Below, one piece after another: positions 9,801 through 20,439 of a stretch of DNA of 64,000 bases (positions within the stretch are counted from its first letter, which is position 1; each line of letters begins with the position of its first letter). A program made the translations under genes and the position numbers. The stretch comes from Areca catechu (taxonomy: Eukaryota; Streptophyta; Magnoliopsida; Arecales; Arecaceae). The DNA lies in contig CM038038.1 in assembly GCA_021397845.1 (NCBI GenBank), positions 62,366,748-62,430,747 of the forward strand. The letters run 5' to 3'. Below the pieces are notes generated by a model. The model worked only from the letters and a program-made list of their open reading frames with translations. It was not told the origin of the DNA and did not search any database.

Positions 9801-10972
9801 CTAAGACCCAAAGGAGGCATGACTCTATCTGTGTTGTAGTAGACCGATTTTCCAAGATGGCCCATTTCTTGCCTTGTTCCCAAACATTTGATGCGTCTAA
9901 GGTAGCCACCCTGTTCTTTAATGAGATTGTTCGACTCCATGGCCTACCCAAGACCATTGTTTCAGATAGGGATGTTCGGTTAACCAGCTATTTCAGGAAA
10001 ACCCTTTGGCATAAGTTAGGGACGAGACTTAAGCTTTCAACTGCCTATCATCCCCAGACTGACGGCCAAACCGAAGTAGTGAACCATAGTTTAGGCAATC
10101 TGCTAAGGTGTCTTGTTGGTGAAAACATAAGGAACTGGGATTTGTACTTACCTAGAGCTGAATTTGCATATAATGACTCGGTCAATAGGTCTACGGGTAA
10201 GAGTCCATTTGAAATTGTGCATGGTTACAAACCCCACACACCTCTTGACCTAGCTCCTTTACCAGTCCACACATGGGTCTCCAAGTCTGCCGAAGTTTTT
10301 GCACAGCATATAAAAGACTTGCATAAAGAAATTCAAGCCAAAATAAATTTAAGTAATGAAACTTATAAGAAATTGGCTGATTCTCAAAGGCGAGTCAAAA
10401 CTTTTGACGAAGGAGACTATGTAATGATTATGTTAAGGCCTGAACGGTTTCCTCCTGGAACCGTTAGAAAGTTACATGCTAGGGGAGCTGGACCATTTAG
10501 AGTGGTAAAGAGAGTAGGATCCAATGCCTATGTGCTCGAGTTACCTCCAGAACTAGGCATTAGCTCCACTTTCAACATTATAGACCTAGTAGAGTATAGG
10601 GAGCCAGCTGTGATTCCCAGTGAGGCTTTTGAACCTAATCCTGCTCTTGAGAGTGAACCTGACCCTGTGTGTCCACCAACAAATTGGCCTGTGAGGAGAG
10701 AGCAGATTGAAAAGATCATGGATGATCAGGCTATCTCTACTCGTAATCGAGGATACCAAAGATACCTGGTCCACTGGCTAGGAAGGCCAGATTCTGATGA
10801 CTCTTGGATCTCCCGAGAAGAATTACAAGAGCTGGACCCAGACCTCTTGGAGAGATACCAGAGCCAACTTGATCCATACTCGACAGGGTCGAGTTCCTCC
10901 CACCCTGGGAGAATTGGTGCGGGCACCAGACTCAGAAGAAGACTTCAGAGCTCCATCTGGATCTCTAATTAA
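6878..10972 (+). CDS. Gy2 Gag C-terminus and Pol polyprotein
   Basis: A 1364-codon ORF in the same frame as the upstream Gag piece; the frame is open from 6827. It covers the end of capsid, two CX2CX4HX4C zinc knuckles (residues 101-114 and 119-132), an acidic linker and the aspartic protease (DSG 218-220). Reverse transcriptase follows (motif A Asp 506; YFDD 568-571), then RNase H (Asp 716), the integrase zinc-binding region (about 890-945) and the integrase core (Asp 969, Asp 1030, Glu 1066). The chromodomain, which in the family targets integration to marked chromatin, is at about 1277-1328, followed by a basic tail. Oddities: VDYFDD where other copies have VVYFDD, and HFFCPS where others have HFFWPS. 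The last 19 codons and the stop lie inside the 3' LTR. Confidence 0.95.
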   Translation: MRCDVSEAHEVTLFRFRAGLREDIKRELFLREVTDLDQAYQIALNTEKFQRGPMPSRVSAPIPRNGPSQVTPSKPNQGIPTPRPMDKGKAPDIQRTPSIICFKCQKPDHISNQCTAIACFKCHKVGHVSSQCPRRSLYIEEGGEENFEPNEEFEEEVYEAGMNLVDEYEGEEESTESDHLGVVRCILSQTKVQEDWRRTNILQTFLKLGDKVCKIIIDSGSCVNAISTSTVKMLGLTPVPHPNPYKVSWVDSTSIPIQSRCQVQIQMQSYQEKIWCDVLPMGVSSIILGRPWLYDHDATLLGKSNTCVFSFNGKKITIHSVPPKDKVAKGTSKVREMKTGVNLISAKDLEQEIHSGSPIWMLTAKELRTPTPLEPPQEVKPLLEEFEDVFPEDLPDHLPPLRDIQHSIDLVPGATLPNLPHYRMNPSEHKELQKQVGELLRKGFIRESLSPCAVLALLTPKKDGTWRMCVDSHAINKITIKYRFPIPRLDDMLDMMAGAMVFSKIDLKSGYHQVRIRPGDEWKTAFKTKDGLFEWVVMPFGLSNAPSTFMRIMTQVLRAFIGKFAVDYFDDILIYSKTPADHLGHLRQVCQVLRNDSLYDNLKKCEFMTSRIIFLGFVITPDGVAADPEKIRSIVEWPELTSVHEVRSFHGLATFYRRFIKGFSTIVAPITDCIRKGEFLWTKAAHKAFLDLKDRMTQAPILRLSDFSKVFEVACDASGVGIGGVLSQENHPVAFFSEKLNDAKLRYSTYDKEFYAVVQALHCWRHYLLPQEFVLFSDHEALRFLNSQKKLNPRHAKWVEYIQSYIFVLKHKAGSEKKVADALSRRSLLLNSVRAEVIGFEQIKEEYESCPDFKTVYQDLTQGPSSEHKDYSLLDGFMFFKNRLCIPRTSLREFLIWETHAGGLADHFGKDKTTLAIEDHFFCPSLKRDVAHIMARCRTCAIAKQRKQNTGLYTPLPVPDRPWQDVSMDFVLGLPKTQRRHDSICVVVDRFSKMAHFLPCSQTFDASKVATLFFNEIVRLHGLPKTIVSDRDVRLTSYFRKTLWHKLGTRLKLSTAYHPQTDGQTEVVNHSLGNLLRCLVGENIRNWDLYLPRAEFAYNDSVNRSTGKSPFEIVHGYKPHTPLDLAPLPVHTWVSKSAEVFAQHIKDLHKEIQAKINLSNETYKKLADSQRRVKTFDEGDYVMIMLRPERFPPGTVRKLHARGAGPFRVVKRVGSNAYVLELPPELGISSTFNIIDLVEYREPAVIPSEAFEPNPALESEPDPVCPPTNWPVRREQIEKIMDDQAISTRNRGYQRYLVHWLGRPDSDDSWISREELQELDPDLLERYQSQLDPYSTGSSSSHPGRIGAGTRLRRRLQSSIWISN
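10901..10914 (+). other. Gy2 polypurine tract
   Basis: GGGAGAA (10907-10913) sits next to the 3' LTR start, where the plus-strand primer should be. It is short and also encodes part of the conserved HPGRIG peptide, so primer and protein constraints overlap here. The same stretch precedes the LTRs of Gy1 and Gy3. Confidence 0.7.
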
Positions 10973-12520
10973 CCTTGCCCGAAGAATTAGGGTTTTTGGT
11001 TTGTAATAAGAGTTGACTAGATCAACTCAATTTAGCTTGAGTCTACATTACTTGCATTTTATTTTGTTGAGTCATGTTGACTCAGTAGTGGACTAGGGCT
11101 TCAACCTGGGGTGTTACATTTTCTCCCAAGGCCTAGCAAGTGGGCGCCACACTCCCAGCCACACTCCCAGCCATACGCCTAAGTCCAGGGGGCGCCATAT
11201 CTACATCCAGCAGCCTTTGGTCCCCATGCCATAGATAGCAGCTTCCTTCTCTCATGCGCCAGTTGAGGAGAAATCCACCAGGAGTCCACAAATCAAGGGG
11301 GCGGCCCAAGTCTTTCCCAAAAGAACCAAACTAAGAAAGGGAAGAAATTCTCTTGGAGAGAACTTCAAGGAGGCGCCCACTACCTGCCAAAAATATCCAA
11401 AACAAAGATGGGAAGGGCCTTGACTTAGGGAGGAAGAAAAGGAGGAGTCCAAAAGAGTTGATCCATGGAAGGAAAGAAATTCTCTTGAAGATCCAAGCAA
11501 GGAGGTGCCATCTACCTGCCTTTTATAACCCTAATCAAATTCTTTTGGTACCTTGGCCGACCATATGTGTATGGATTATCCTCATTTGTAGATTCCCTCC
11601 TTTAGTCCCACATGGGAAGATGTAAAACCCTACTCCCTTGTAAAGCCTTAAAAATTTAACCCCTCTTGTAAGTTTAAATCAATCAGATGAATGAAACCAA
11701 ATTTTTTTTTTGTGAGCAAACTTTGTGTTTTCTCTCTTCCGCACTTGCATCCAGGTGTTGAGCTCCGTGAGGGAGTAAATCCGGGTTCCCCAGGAACCTT
11801 GAGGAGGTGTGAGATCTCCAAAACCCAAACCCTAGGTTAGCCACTCCACTCCCAAACCCTAGCCGCCATCACCCTTCTCTTTCCACCAAACCCTAGCATA
11901 TTCCACCTCCCACGGCCTCTCTCCCCAAGTCCAGGCCGACCACCAGCATCCAGCTACAGTCCGGGTACTTCAGATCCAAAGCTCTTTCCAGTGGGAGTTG
12001 AATCAGCCTTCAAGAGAATCTGGATCTCATCGACATCAACCTTCAAGTTCTTCGAACTGGTAAATCCTTTCCTGAGTCTCTGAATCCCTCACTTGTTTTT
12101 CTTCTTCCCAAATCTTGAGTCCAGGAGAAGCCGACCAAACCACAGACCAGTATTGGAGGATCCATTGCAAAGATAACCGAATCCGAGGATCCAACAATCT
12201 GCTCGAGAGAGTTCTTCCACCCAAATTCTGAGAAGATCACTGTCTGGTTAGTAAACCATCTCTCCTCTCTTTTTCTGTTCTATTAAAAGTTCAGAGCGAA
12301 ACCCTAGGTCTGGGAGTTTCTCAACCCTCAGCGATCCGTTACTTCTGAACTACTCTGATAATTTAGTTTCTTCTAAATTGTGCTTTCAATCCTTACCTAG
12401 TTTCCTTCAACTTAGTTTAGCTTTACTTTGAGTCAAAGCCAATTTCTGAAATAAAAAAAAAAAAAAATTTAATCCTAAATTTACTTTCGCATACGCTTCT
12501 TTGTTCTTTGTTCTGCATCA
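10915..12520 (+). repeat. Gy2 3' LTR
   Basis: A 1606-bp copy of 3662-5252, ending TTCTGCATCA. Differences include a 12-bp tandem duplication (CACTCCCAGCCA) near 11150-11175, a degraded TATA near 11648 and scattered substitutions. The polyprotein stop codon is at 10970-10972 inside it. Confidence 0.95.
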
Positions 12521-12525
12521 CATTC

Positions 12526-13822
12526 TGAAGCCAGAAGCAGTTACACCAGCTTAGGGGAGCTCAATCGACATCCAGGTGCCCTGATTGTGCCCTGATTTTC
12601 TCCAAGTACCATTTCGGATGCCAGATTGCCTCTAGATGCTTCTAGAATATTCCATATGCCAGGAGCCCATGTTTACTAGGATACCCTAGCACTAAAAGCC
12701 TCCAAATTCAAGCTCAGGAATCAAGCCCAAAATAAGAGAACCAAGATTTCCTTTTGATGCCAGGAATATTCCAGCCTAGGGAACCAAGCAACATAAATTC
12801 CAGGGGTCCAAGACCAATCTTCTAAGCCCTTGGACGACCTCCCACTTTGCTTGCCCTAAAGTCCACATGCCAAGGAGTGGGCATCCAAAGCTTTGACTAA
12901 GTCCAAGGAGAAGAAAAGCGGGAGAAGGCCAAGTCTATTCTAACCTAGTTAGGACACCTAATCCCTTTAAACCTTGTAATTCTATCCTAGCTAGGAAAGG
13001 ACTTGTATTCCAATTTGGAAGGGGACTTGTAACCCAAGTGTAACCATGATTAGTGAGAGCATGGGAACTATATAAATACCCCACCCCTCCCCCTCTAGTA
13101 AGCATCTTTTTCTTATGAATAAACCTTGTTGAAATTTTGCTAAATTATCTTGAGTTTGAGTTTTGGTTCTCTCTTTGAGTGCTCTTTTTGTGTTCCTCGA
13201 TTAATACCCTGCTACCCTAACACCCTCCTGCATCCCTGGAGATTAGCCACACCCAAGGAATTGAAGCCCTTGCTACCGTCCAAGTCCAAGAGCTTCTTCT
13301 TCCCCGGCTGCCAGCTTTTAGCCCTAATCCTGATTTCCTTCAAACACTAGTTCCTTTTCTAATTTTGTTTTACTGCTTTGATTAACCTCTGATGTTTGCA
13401 GGATCCCCAAGGTGCATCTCCTCCCCTGAGGTGGCCTTCCTTACTTCCTGGACCACCCAGATCTGCCATCAGATTCAAGGAAAACAAGGCTTCTTCTTCC
13501 AGGCTCCGATCATAGTTGTGAGTGATCTCTTCTACTATTAAATTTCAATCTCTGACTGGTATGAAGCCTTTCCTTCTCTTATTATCTAATTTGCTTGAAG
13601 TTAACTATCTTAAGCCAGGAATTCCTTAATTTTTGGGTCCTGTCTTTTAGTTATCTTGCATGATTCAGCCTGCGACAAGTTGATTCTTAGAATTGTTGAA
13701 TACCTGCTAGTTCTTTACATTGCTTTGAGAAATTAGCTATCAAGCCTAAATATAAAAATCACAAAAAAATTAGTTTACTACTTTTACTGTATATTTAGCA
13801 TTTTTAGAGTCATCTTGCATCA
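12526..13822 (+). repeat. Gy1 3' LTR, second part
   Basis: Resumes after the Gy2 target duplication. It matches the Gy7 LTRs (compare 13030-13130 with 61920-62040) and ends TTGCATCA. It contains TATATAAATA at 13069-13078, a C-rich patch, and AATAAA at 13118-13123 as a likely polyadenylation signal. The flank that follows (CAGTA) would be Gy1's target duplication; its partner is outside the window. Confidence 0.9.
13069..13105 (+). promoter_or_regulatory. Gy1 LTR core promoter
   Basis: TATATAAATA followed by CCCCACCCCTCCCCCTC and TAGTAAGC, matching the promoter block of the other gypsy LTRs in position and sequence. Confidence 0.65.
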
Positions 13823-15118
13823 CAGTAGCCTGTTGTGTCCTGAAACTATCTGCAGCTCCCCTCAATCTGCCAAAATATGCTTGCAGGTCTCTAATAGTAG
13901 CATGAATGTCTTCCTAGGATGCAGTCTGCTCTCCATAGCCTCAACCCTGGTGGTTAGCTATGCCAACTATGCCCTGATATCCTGTAGACCAGTGTCAACT
14001 ATCTCGCATATTTCGCCAAACATCAAACTAATGGAGCTCATCAATGACTCTGAGAGAAGTTTGATCTGCTAGGCTATAAAGGCCTATGAAGCTAATGGTG
14101 TTGTAGTAGAAGGTCCGGGAGCAGGTCATCAATGTCAGCATGAGTGCCATTATCTCTTCTAGCTACAGTAGTATTTGTGTCACCATCTGGATGCTCAGTC
14201 TGGTCCTCCTCATCTTCGTCATCATCAAAAGAGGTAGCAACACTCTGCATAGATATCCTTTTCGACCAAATTCCTTCTACTAGATAGTATCCCATCCCAT
14301 GCTTTGAAGGGATTTCACCAATAGGTGTCTGTGTGGTATAGGGGTCTACCATCCTCACCAGTGAGATCAATCGCTGCATCATAAAATAGCAGTGTGAAGA
14401 CCATTCCGTAGGGCAAGCAAGCCTTTACCTTTCTTGCTGCCTCTTTCATTTACACAAGCATTATATATGGTAGATTGAGGGCCTCCCACTCAATCAAATG
14501 CCTCATGAATACTAAGTCTGTTCGCTTACCCAGTCAAAGTGACCGGTCCTAGGCAAGAAGATTTGACTAATAATATTATGCAACAGTCTCATTTCCAATG
14601 AGAGCATGTTTGCCTGCACATTTTTTATTGAATCCACATCTAATCTTTCTAATATAATCCTTAAAGTACTTTCAAAACCAAGTGATTTAAGCCATCTGTG
14701 GGCATCTGTAAAATGTTGCTCAGCTTCTCTTCATTCATAATTATTCTTACCCCTTTCATAGTTGACTCGATATGGTACTCCCCAAGAGTATGATTTTCAA
14801 AGAAAGCTTTCACCAAGTTAGGATAAGTAGGGGTGTCTAAAGAACAGAAAAATGTCCAGCCCTATTTTTCAATCCATTCCCCAATTCTTACTCCTAATCC
14901 ATCCAAAAATGAAAATATGATCCTTCTACCACTAGTGACTGGCCGATTGGCCATGAGAAAACGTGCCTTGGTGGTGAAGGAGATTCTTCTTCAATTTCTT
15001 GTTCCTCTTGTAGCCTTCGAGCTGACTCATCCTCTTCTCTTTTCTTACTTCTTCTTTCCCTTTGAGCACTCGAGTTGACTGCCCGAGATCTCTTCCTTAC
15101 TGCCCTTTTGAGAGCCAT
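13823..15118 (-). pseudogene. Putative plant transposon protein-like ORF, broken
   Basis: Reading the minus strand from ATG at 15118 gives MALKRAVRKRSRAVNSS followed by a Glu/Arg-rich segment. After stops and frame changes come fragments such as GWTFFCSLDTPTYPNLVKAF, MRLLHNIISQIFLPRTGHFD and KACLPYGMVFTLLF. This pattern resembles the uncharacterised plant family annotated as putative plant transposon protein, from memory of family layout. The C-terminal part (ADQTSLRVIDEL, then RDLQAYFGRLRGAADSF) runs into the Gy1 LTR at 13822, so Gy1 inserted in it. A TATA box lies 140 bases upstream. It follows Cop1 pol on the same strand by about 0.4 kb and may belong to that element. Function unknown; not a working gene. 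Confidence 0.65.
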
Positions 15119-15256
15119 TCCGAAAATCAAAGAAGGAAAGAGGTTGGAACTCAAGAAAAATGGGAAGGAGAAGAGTTTTCTAAGATTTGGAAGGGTTTTG
15201 AGGGTTTTTAGCTAAGGTTCAATAGTGAAAATAAGCCCTTGCATAGTCTTACGAGT

Positions 15257-15325
15257 TTTATATAAAAAGCCCAAACCCGATAATCGAGTTAACCTAGCTA
15301 GCGCCTTGTCTGCTCGAGTTGGCTC
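15257..15325 (-). promoter_or_regulatory. Possible promoter of the transposon-protein-like ORF
   Basis: On the minus strand TATATAAAA (15257-15265) lies about 140 bases before the ATG at 15118. Just upstream of it, at 15316-15325, is GAGTTGGCTC (plus-strand reading), a copy of the motif that is clustered in the Cop1 LTR. A second partial copy, CGAGTTAAC, is at 15285. Confidence 0.45.
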
Positions 15326-15496
15326 AAGCAAAAATGCTTGAAAAAGCTCTAAAAAACTAGCAAAAGATTTTTAAGGATAGTAGCACACTAGATAAGGTGG
15401 TCATTGTCCTTAAATTTGATATTGGAGGTATTTTACATAATTTTCCTTAATTTAGAAGAAATTAGGTCAAAACATTTAAAAAGGATCTCACAAACC

Positions 15497-18400
15497 TAAT
15501 TCACTTCTAATCATCTTAAATCTTTCTTCATTAAGTGATTAGTAAAGATGTCAGTAAGTTAGTTTTCAGTGGGATGAATTCAAATTCAATATCACCATTT
15601 TGTACATGATCCCTAATAAAGTGATGTCTAATTTTAATATGTTTAGTTCTTGAATGCTGAATTGGATTCTTTGTAAGATTGATAGCACTTGTGTTATCAT
15701 ATTTGATAGAAATTTTAGTCTGTGTAACACCAAAGTATTCTAGTTGTTGCTTAATCCATAACACTTATTTCAACAACTCCCTACAGCCATATATTCTTTC
15801 TTAGTAGTAGATAGTGCTACGAAGTTTTGTTTCTTACAGTGCCATGAAATTAAGTTCAACCTTAGAAACTGGCAAGTGCCACTAGTACTTTTTTTATCAA
15901 TTTTACATCCACCATAATCAGCATCAGATAATCTAACTAAATTTAATGAAGATTGCTTAGAATACCATAGACCAAGATTATTATTCTTTTAAGATATTTT
16001 ATCATTCTTTTAACAACAATAAAATGTGATTCTTTAGTATTTGATTGAAATCTAGCATATATACATACACTGAACAAGATATCAGGCCTAATAGCAATTA
16101 AGTACAACAGTGATCCGATCATACCTTGATAAAGCTTTTGATCAATGTTGTTACCATCTTCATCTTTGTCTAATCAGCAAGTAGGGCTCATGGGTGTGCT
16201 CATTTCTTTGGATGACTCCATACCAAACTTCTTAATAATTTCCTTGATATACTTTGCTCGGTTGATAAAAATTTCTTCTCTTGTTTACTTAATTTGGAGT
16301 CCAAGAAAGTAAGTTAGTTCACCCATCAAGCTCATCTCAAATTCATCCTGCATTAACTCAGCAAATTCTTTGCAAAGATTCTCATTAGTTGCACCAAAAA
16401 TAATGTCATCAACATAAATTTGTACAACTAACATATCATTTTTTTCTTTTTGATAAATAAAGTTGTATCTACATTATCTCTAACAAAATTATTTTCAAGT
16501 AAAAATTTGCTTAATCTATCATACCAGACCTTGGTGCTTGTTTCAATCCATATAATGCTTTATTGGGTTTGAAAACAAGATTTGGAAAAGTATGACTTTC
16601 AAAACCTGATGTTTGTTCAACATAAACTTCTTCAGATATAAAACCATTCAAAAACACACTCTTTACATCCATTTTAAACAGTTTAAAATTCATATAGCAA
16701 GCATATGCAAGTAATAATCTAATGGCTTATAGTCTTGCTACGGGTGCATAAGTCTCATCAAAATCTATTCCTTCTTCCAGATTATTTTCTTTTACCACTA
16801 ATGTTGCTTTATTTCTAATTATATTTTCTTTTTCATCTAGTTTATTTTTATAATCCCATTTGGTTCCTATGATAGGATGGTCTGAGGGTCTATTTACTAA
16901 GGTCTATACATTATTTCTTTCAAATTGGTTAAGTTCTTCATGCATGGCCAACATCCAATCTGGATCATTTTTAGCCTCTTCTATACTATGTGGTTCTACT
17001 TGTTAGACAAAGGCTAGATAGTCATGTGCATCTCTATGTGAAGACCTAATCCTAACACCTTGAGAGGGATCACCTATAATTAAATCTTTAGGGTGTGAAG
17101 TAATATACCTCCATTATTTTGAGAGATCACCATGATCTCTACTTATCATTTCTACTCCTTCTTGGGTTGGTTTGTCCTTTAGGCTCATATCCTCCATTTC
17201 GTTGTCAAGTGTACCTATATCATTGTCTACACACTCTTCTTTTCTAGAAGGTGAGGGGTTAGTTTCATCAAAAATAACATACACTGATTCTTCCACAGTT
17301 AATATTTTTTTATTAAAAATTCTATAAGCTTTGCTATTAATTGAATAACCCAGAAATATAGCTTCATCAAATTTAGCATCAAACTTTCCTAGGTTATTTT
17401 TCTCATTATTATGCACAAAGAATTTACAACCAAATACATGGAAGTAATAAATAGTAGGTTTTCATTCATTCCAAAGTTCATAGGGGGTTTTCTTCAAAAT
17501 CGATCATATCAAAACATAATTTAGGATGTAGCAAGCAGTGTTCTCCGCTTCTGCCCACAAGTACCTTGAAAGATTGCCTTCATATAACATTGTTCGGGCC
17601 ATCTCTTCCAAAGTCGTATTCTTCTTCTCTACAATACCATTTTTCTATAGTATTCTAGGAGCAGAGAAGTTGTTATCAATACTGTGTTTAGTGCAATAAT
17701 CATCAAAATATTAATTTTCAAATTCTATGCCATGATCACTTCTAATTGAATTCACAAAAAGATCTTTTTGATTTGAAACTTTCTTATAAAATTTTTGAAA
17801 ACTTTGAAAGCTTCATCTTTGTGTGTAATAAATAAAATCCAAGTAAATCTAGAAAATCATCTATAATCACAAGCCCATATTTCATACCACCTAGGCTTGT
17901 GGTCCTAGTTGGTCCAAATAGGTCCATGTGATGTAGCTCAAGAGGTCTAGAAGTTGAAACAATATTTTTTGATTTAAAACTTCTCTAATTTGTTTACCTT
18001 GTTGACAAGCATCACAAACATGTTCAAAATCAACTTTGAATTTAGGTAAACCTCTAACTAGATCTTTGAAAATTAATTTGGTAATAGTATGCATGCTAGC
18101 ATGACCTAATCTCCTATACTAAAGTAAATAGGACTCCTTGGTTTTAGCATTCACTGCTACAAGACTTGTACTACTAGACATGGCTGGATCATTCAAATCT
18201 ACCACATATATATTTCCAAGTCTAAGTCCAATAAGCTTAGTGATAGAATCAAGAGAGTTGGTTACAATGCACATTGAAGATTCAAAGACAACCTTGAAGC
18301 CTCTATCACATAATTGACTTATACTTAACAAATTGTACTTTAATTTGTCTACTAGCAATACATTTTAGAAGGGATAATTCTGATATTACCAATTCCAATG

Positions 18401-20394
18401 ATCTTTCCCTTACCATTGTCACCAAAAGTGACCATTCCTCCATCTTTCAATTCTAGGGTGATGAATTAAGCTTTGTCATCCATCATATGCCTTGAGCAGC
18501 CACTATCTAGATACCATCTTTTACTTGAATTCTTGGCTACAAGACATTCCTGCAAAATAATCATGGAGTTCTTTTAGGTACTCAAGTCTTGTTGGGTCCT
18601 TGCAGGTTAGTGGAGGTTGTTCCTTTAAAAACCCAAATCTTTTTAATTTTACTTTTAACACTTCTATTGATATTGTATTGAAATGCTTTATGTCCAACCC
18701 CTTTGCATGCATAACAAATAACTTTTGAATTTTGCAAAGATACAAAAGTTGAAGCTTTAAATCTAGATGCAGAAACATTTGATATAAATGACGTTTGATT
18801 TATAAGCTTTGGTGCATAAAGTTTAGGTGCTGCAAATTTTGGAACATAAGATTTTTAAGGCATCAATTTTATAGCTGAAATACCATTTGTATTCAAAAGA
18901 TTATAACCAATTTCAGCTTTATTTCTAGATGCTCTTTGATCTTTCAAAATCAACTCAAGCTTCTTAGAACATAAAGTTAATTTTTCAACCAAAGGCTTGA
19001 GTTTATCAACCTCCTTTTGTAAACCAATATTTTATTCATGTAAAGCTTGGTTTTTCTTAAGACAATCATTTTTCTCAGTTTGCAATACTTTGAATTTCTC
19101 AGAAAAGCCATTCAGATCTTTTTGCAAAAGTTTATTCTTTCTTGAAATCTCTTCCTTTTTTTTTATCAAAATATCATTGCTATTTTTCAAACATTTGATT
19201 TTGAGTCCTGCCTTTTTGTATTCGGATAGTAAATCATCAAATGCAGAATTCAACTCATCAAAAGTAAATTCATCTTGTGGTTCGGGAGATCTTACCTCAT
19301 CTTCGAGACCCATTAGACATTGGTTTGTAGTTTTTGTGGTCTCTTCCTCTTCAGTTGAAGTCGAGTCCTCGCTGTTGCTCCAAGTTGTAACCATTGCTTT
19401 CTTCTTTTTGTTTTTGAAGATTTTCTTCAAATTCGGACAATCAGATCTAAAGTGCCTAGGTTTATTGCATCCGTAGTAGGTGCGCTGTTATTCTTTATCC
19501 TTTTCTTTTTCTTTTTCCTTGTTCTTGCTGTATTCCCCTTTCTTATGGAATTTTTTGAAGTATCTTCCTTTTTTCTTGCCCATAAATTTTCTAAATCTTC
19601 TTGCGACCAGTGCTATGTCTTCATCTTCTGAGTCATCTTCGGAGGAGGGGCATTCTTCTTCAGATTCCTCTTCTTGTTTCTTCATTTCTGATGCAGCTTT
19701 AAATGCTATTGTCTTTTTTTTTTCAGATCTTCATTCCTATGTTGCATGGTCAGCTCATGTGTAATCAGGAAACCTAGTAGTTCATCTAGTGGCAGTGTGT
19801 TGAGATCTTTAGCTTCCTGGATGGCAGTGACTTTTGGATCCCATTTATTTGGTAGTGATCTCAAAATCTTTTGTACAAGGTCAACATTTGATTATATCTT
19901 GCCAAGACTCTTAAGACCATTAATAACATTTGTAAATCTAAAGAATATGGCAGAAATAGTTTCATTTGGCTCCATTTTAAATAATTCATAATTATGTATA
20001 AGAAGATTAATCTAAGAAGTTTTAACTTGTGAAGTTCCTTCATGGGTAACCTCGAGTTTATCCCAAATTTTTTTTGCAGATAGGCAAGTAGAAATTTGAT
20101 TAAACTCGCTTTCATCCAAAGCATAATATAGAACATTCATCGCTTTGGCATTAAACTCACCCATTTTCATGTCGTGATCATCCCATTCCTCTTCAGGTTT
20201 CGGGACATCCATGCCATCAACATTTTTCATGGATGTATGAGGTCCCTTTAGAATTATCTTCCATAATTGAATTCAATAGTTTATATATATATATTCATTC
20301 TAGTCTTCCAATAGCCATAATTAGTACCAGTGAAGAGTGGTGATCTATTAGAAGATTGGCCCTTAGCCAAGGAGGTACTCATGGGATTTGCCAT
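15497..20394 (-). pseudogene. Cop1 copia gag-pol, decayed
   Basis: Starts MANPMSTSLAKG at 20394, followed by LFTGTNYGYWKTRM. Gag fragments include WDKLEVTHEGTSQVK (20012-20230) and LNTLPLDEL with THELTMQHRNEDLKKK. Two zinc knuckles are damaged: near 19465 the first Cys is Tyr, and near 18715 the last Cys is lost. A long Lys/Glu-rich stretch predicted as coiled coil covers 19032-19430. Then come a protease-to-integrase segment (NLLSISQLCDRGFKVVF, 18119-18358), the integrase zinc region (CDACQQGKQ, 17891-18094) and the LGYS-NSKAYRIFN segment (17114-17416). Reverse transcriptase has KMDVKSVFLNG (16511-16693) and YVDD (16405-16416). RNase H is at 15531-15764, ending TDIFTNHL. Many stops and frameshifts; no product expected. 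Confidence 0.9.
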
Positions 20395-20425
20395 CAATCT
20401 TTACTCCAAAGAAGTTCAGAGACAC

Positions 20426-20437
20426 TGCTCTGATATC
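20426..20437 (-). other. Cop1 primer binding site
   Basis: Minus-strand TGATATCAGAGC, one change from the tRNA-iMet complement TGGTATCAGAGC, two bases inside the 5' LTR end. Confidence 0.85.
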
Positions 20438-20439
20438 AG

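Larger units (their letters stand above)
3662..12520 (+). mobile_element. Gy2, near-complete Ty3/gypsy chromovirus nested in Gy1 LTR
   Basis: Complete LTR retrotransposon of about 8.9 kb. It has paired LTRs (3662-5252 and 10915-12520), a 5-bp target duplication CATTC (3657-3661 and 12521-12525), a tRNA-iMet-type primer binding site, a leader, gag-pol in one frame and a short polypurine stretch before the 3' LTR. The LTRs differ at roughly 40 positions by eye, apart from a 12-bp duplication near 11160 in the 3' copy, so this is the youngest insertion in the left half. It interrupts the 3' LTR of Gy1. Only one in-frame stop (6824-6826) and a few suspicious substitutions spoil the coding region. 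Chromodomain and domain order place it among plant chromoviruses; a Tekay/Del-like clade is my guess. Confidence 0.95.

Noticed and set aside
13150..13350. 66-codon ORF with hydrophobic stretches as a small membrane protein gene
   Set aside because: Lies in the transcribed part of the Gy1 LTR and is not kept in the related Gy7 LTRs.
14092..14382. Minus-strand 96-codon acidic ORF as a gene in its own right
   Set aside because: It is a frame-shifted reading of the transposon-protein-like pseudogene; the homologous frame (KACLPYGMVFTLLF) is a different one.
18997..19476. 159-codon Ser/Phe-rich plus-strand ORF
   Set aside because: Antisense of the Lys/Glu-rich coiled-coil part of Cop1 Gag.
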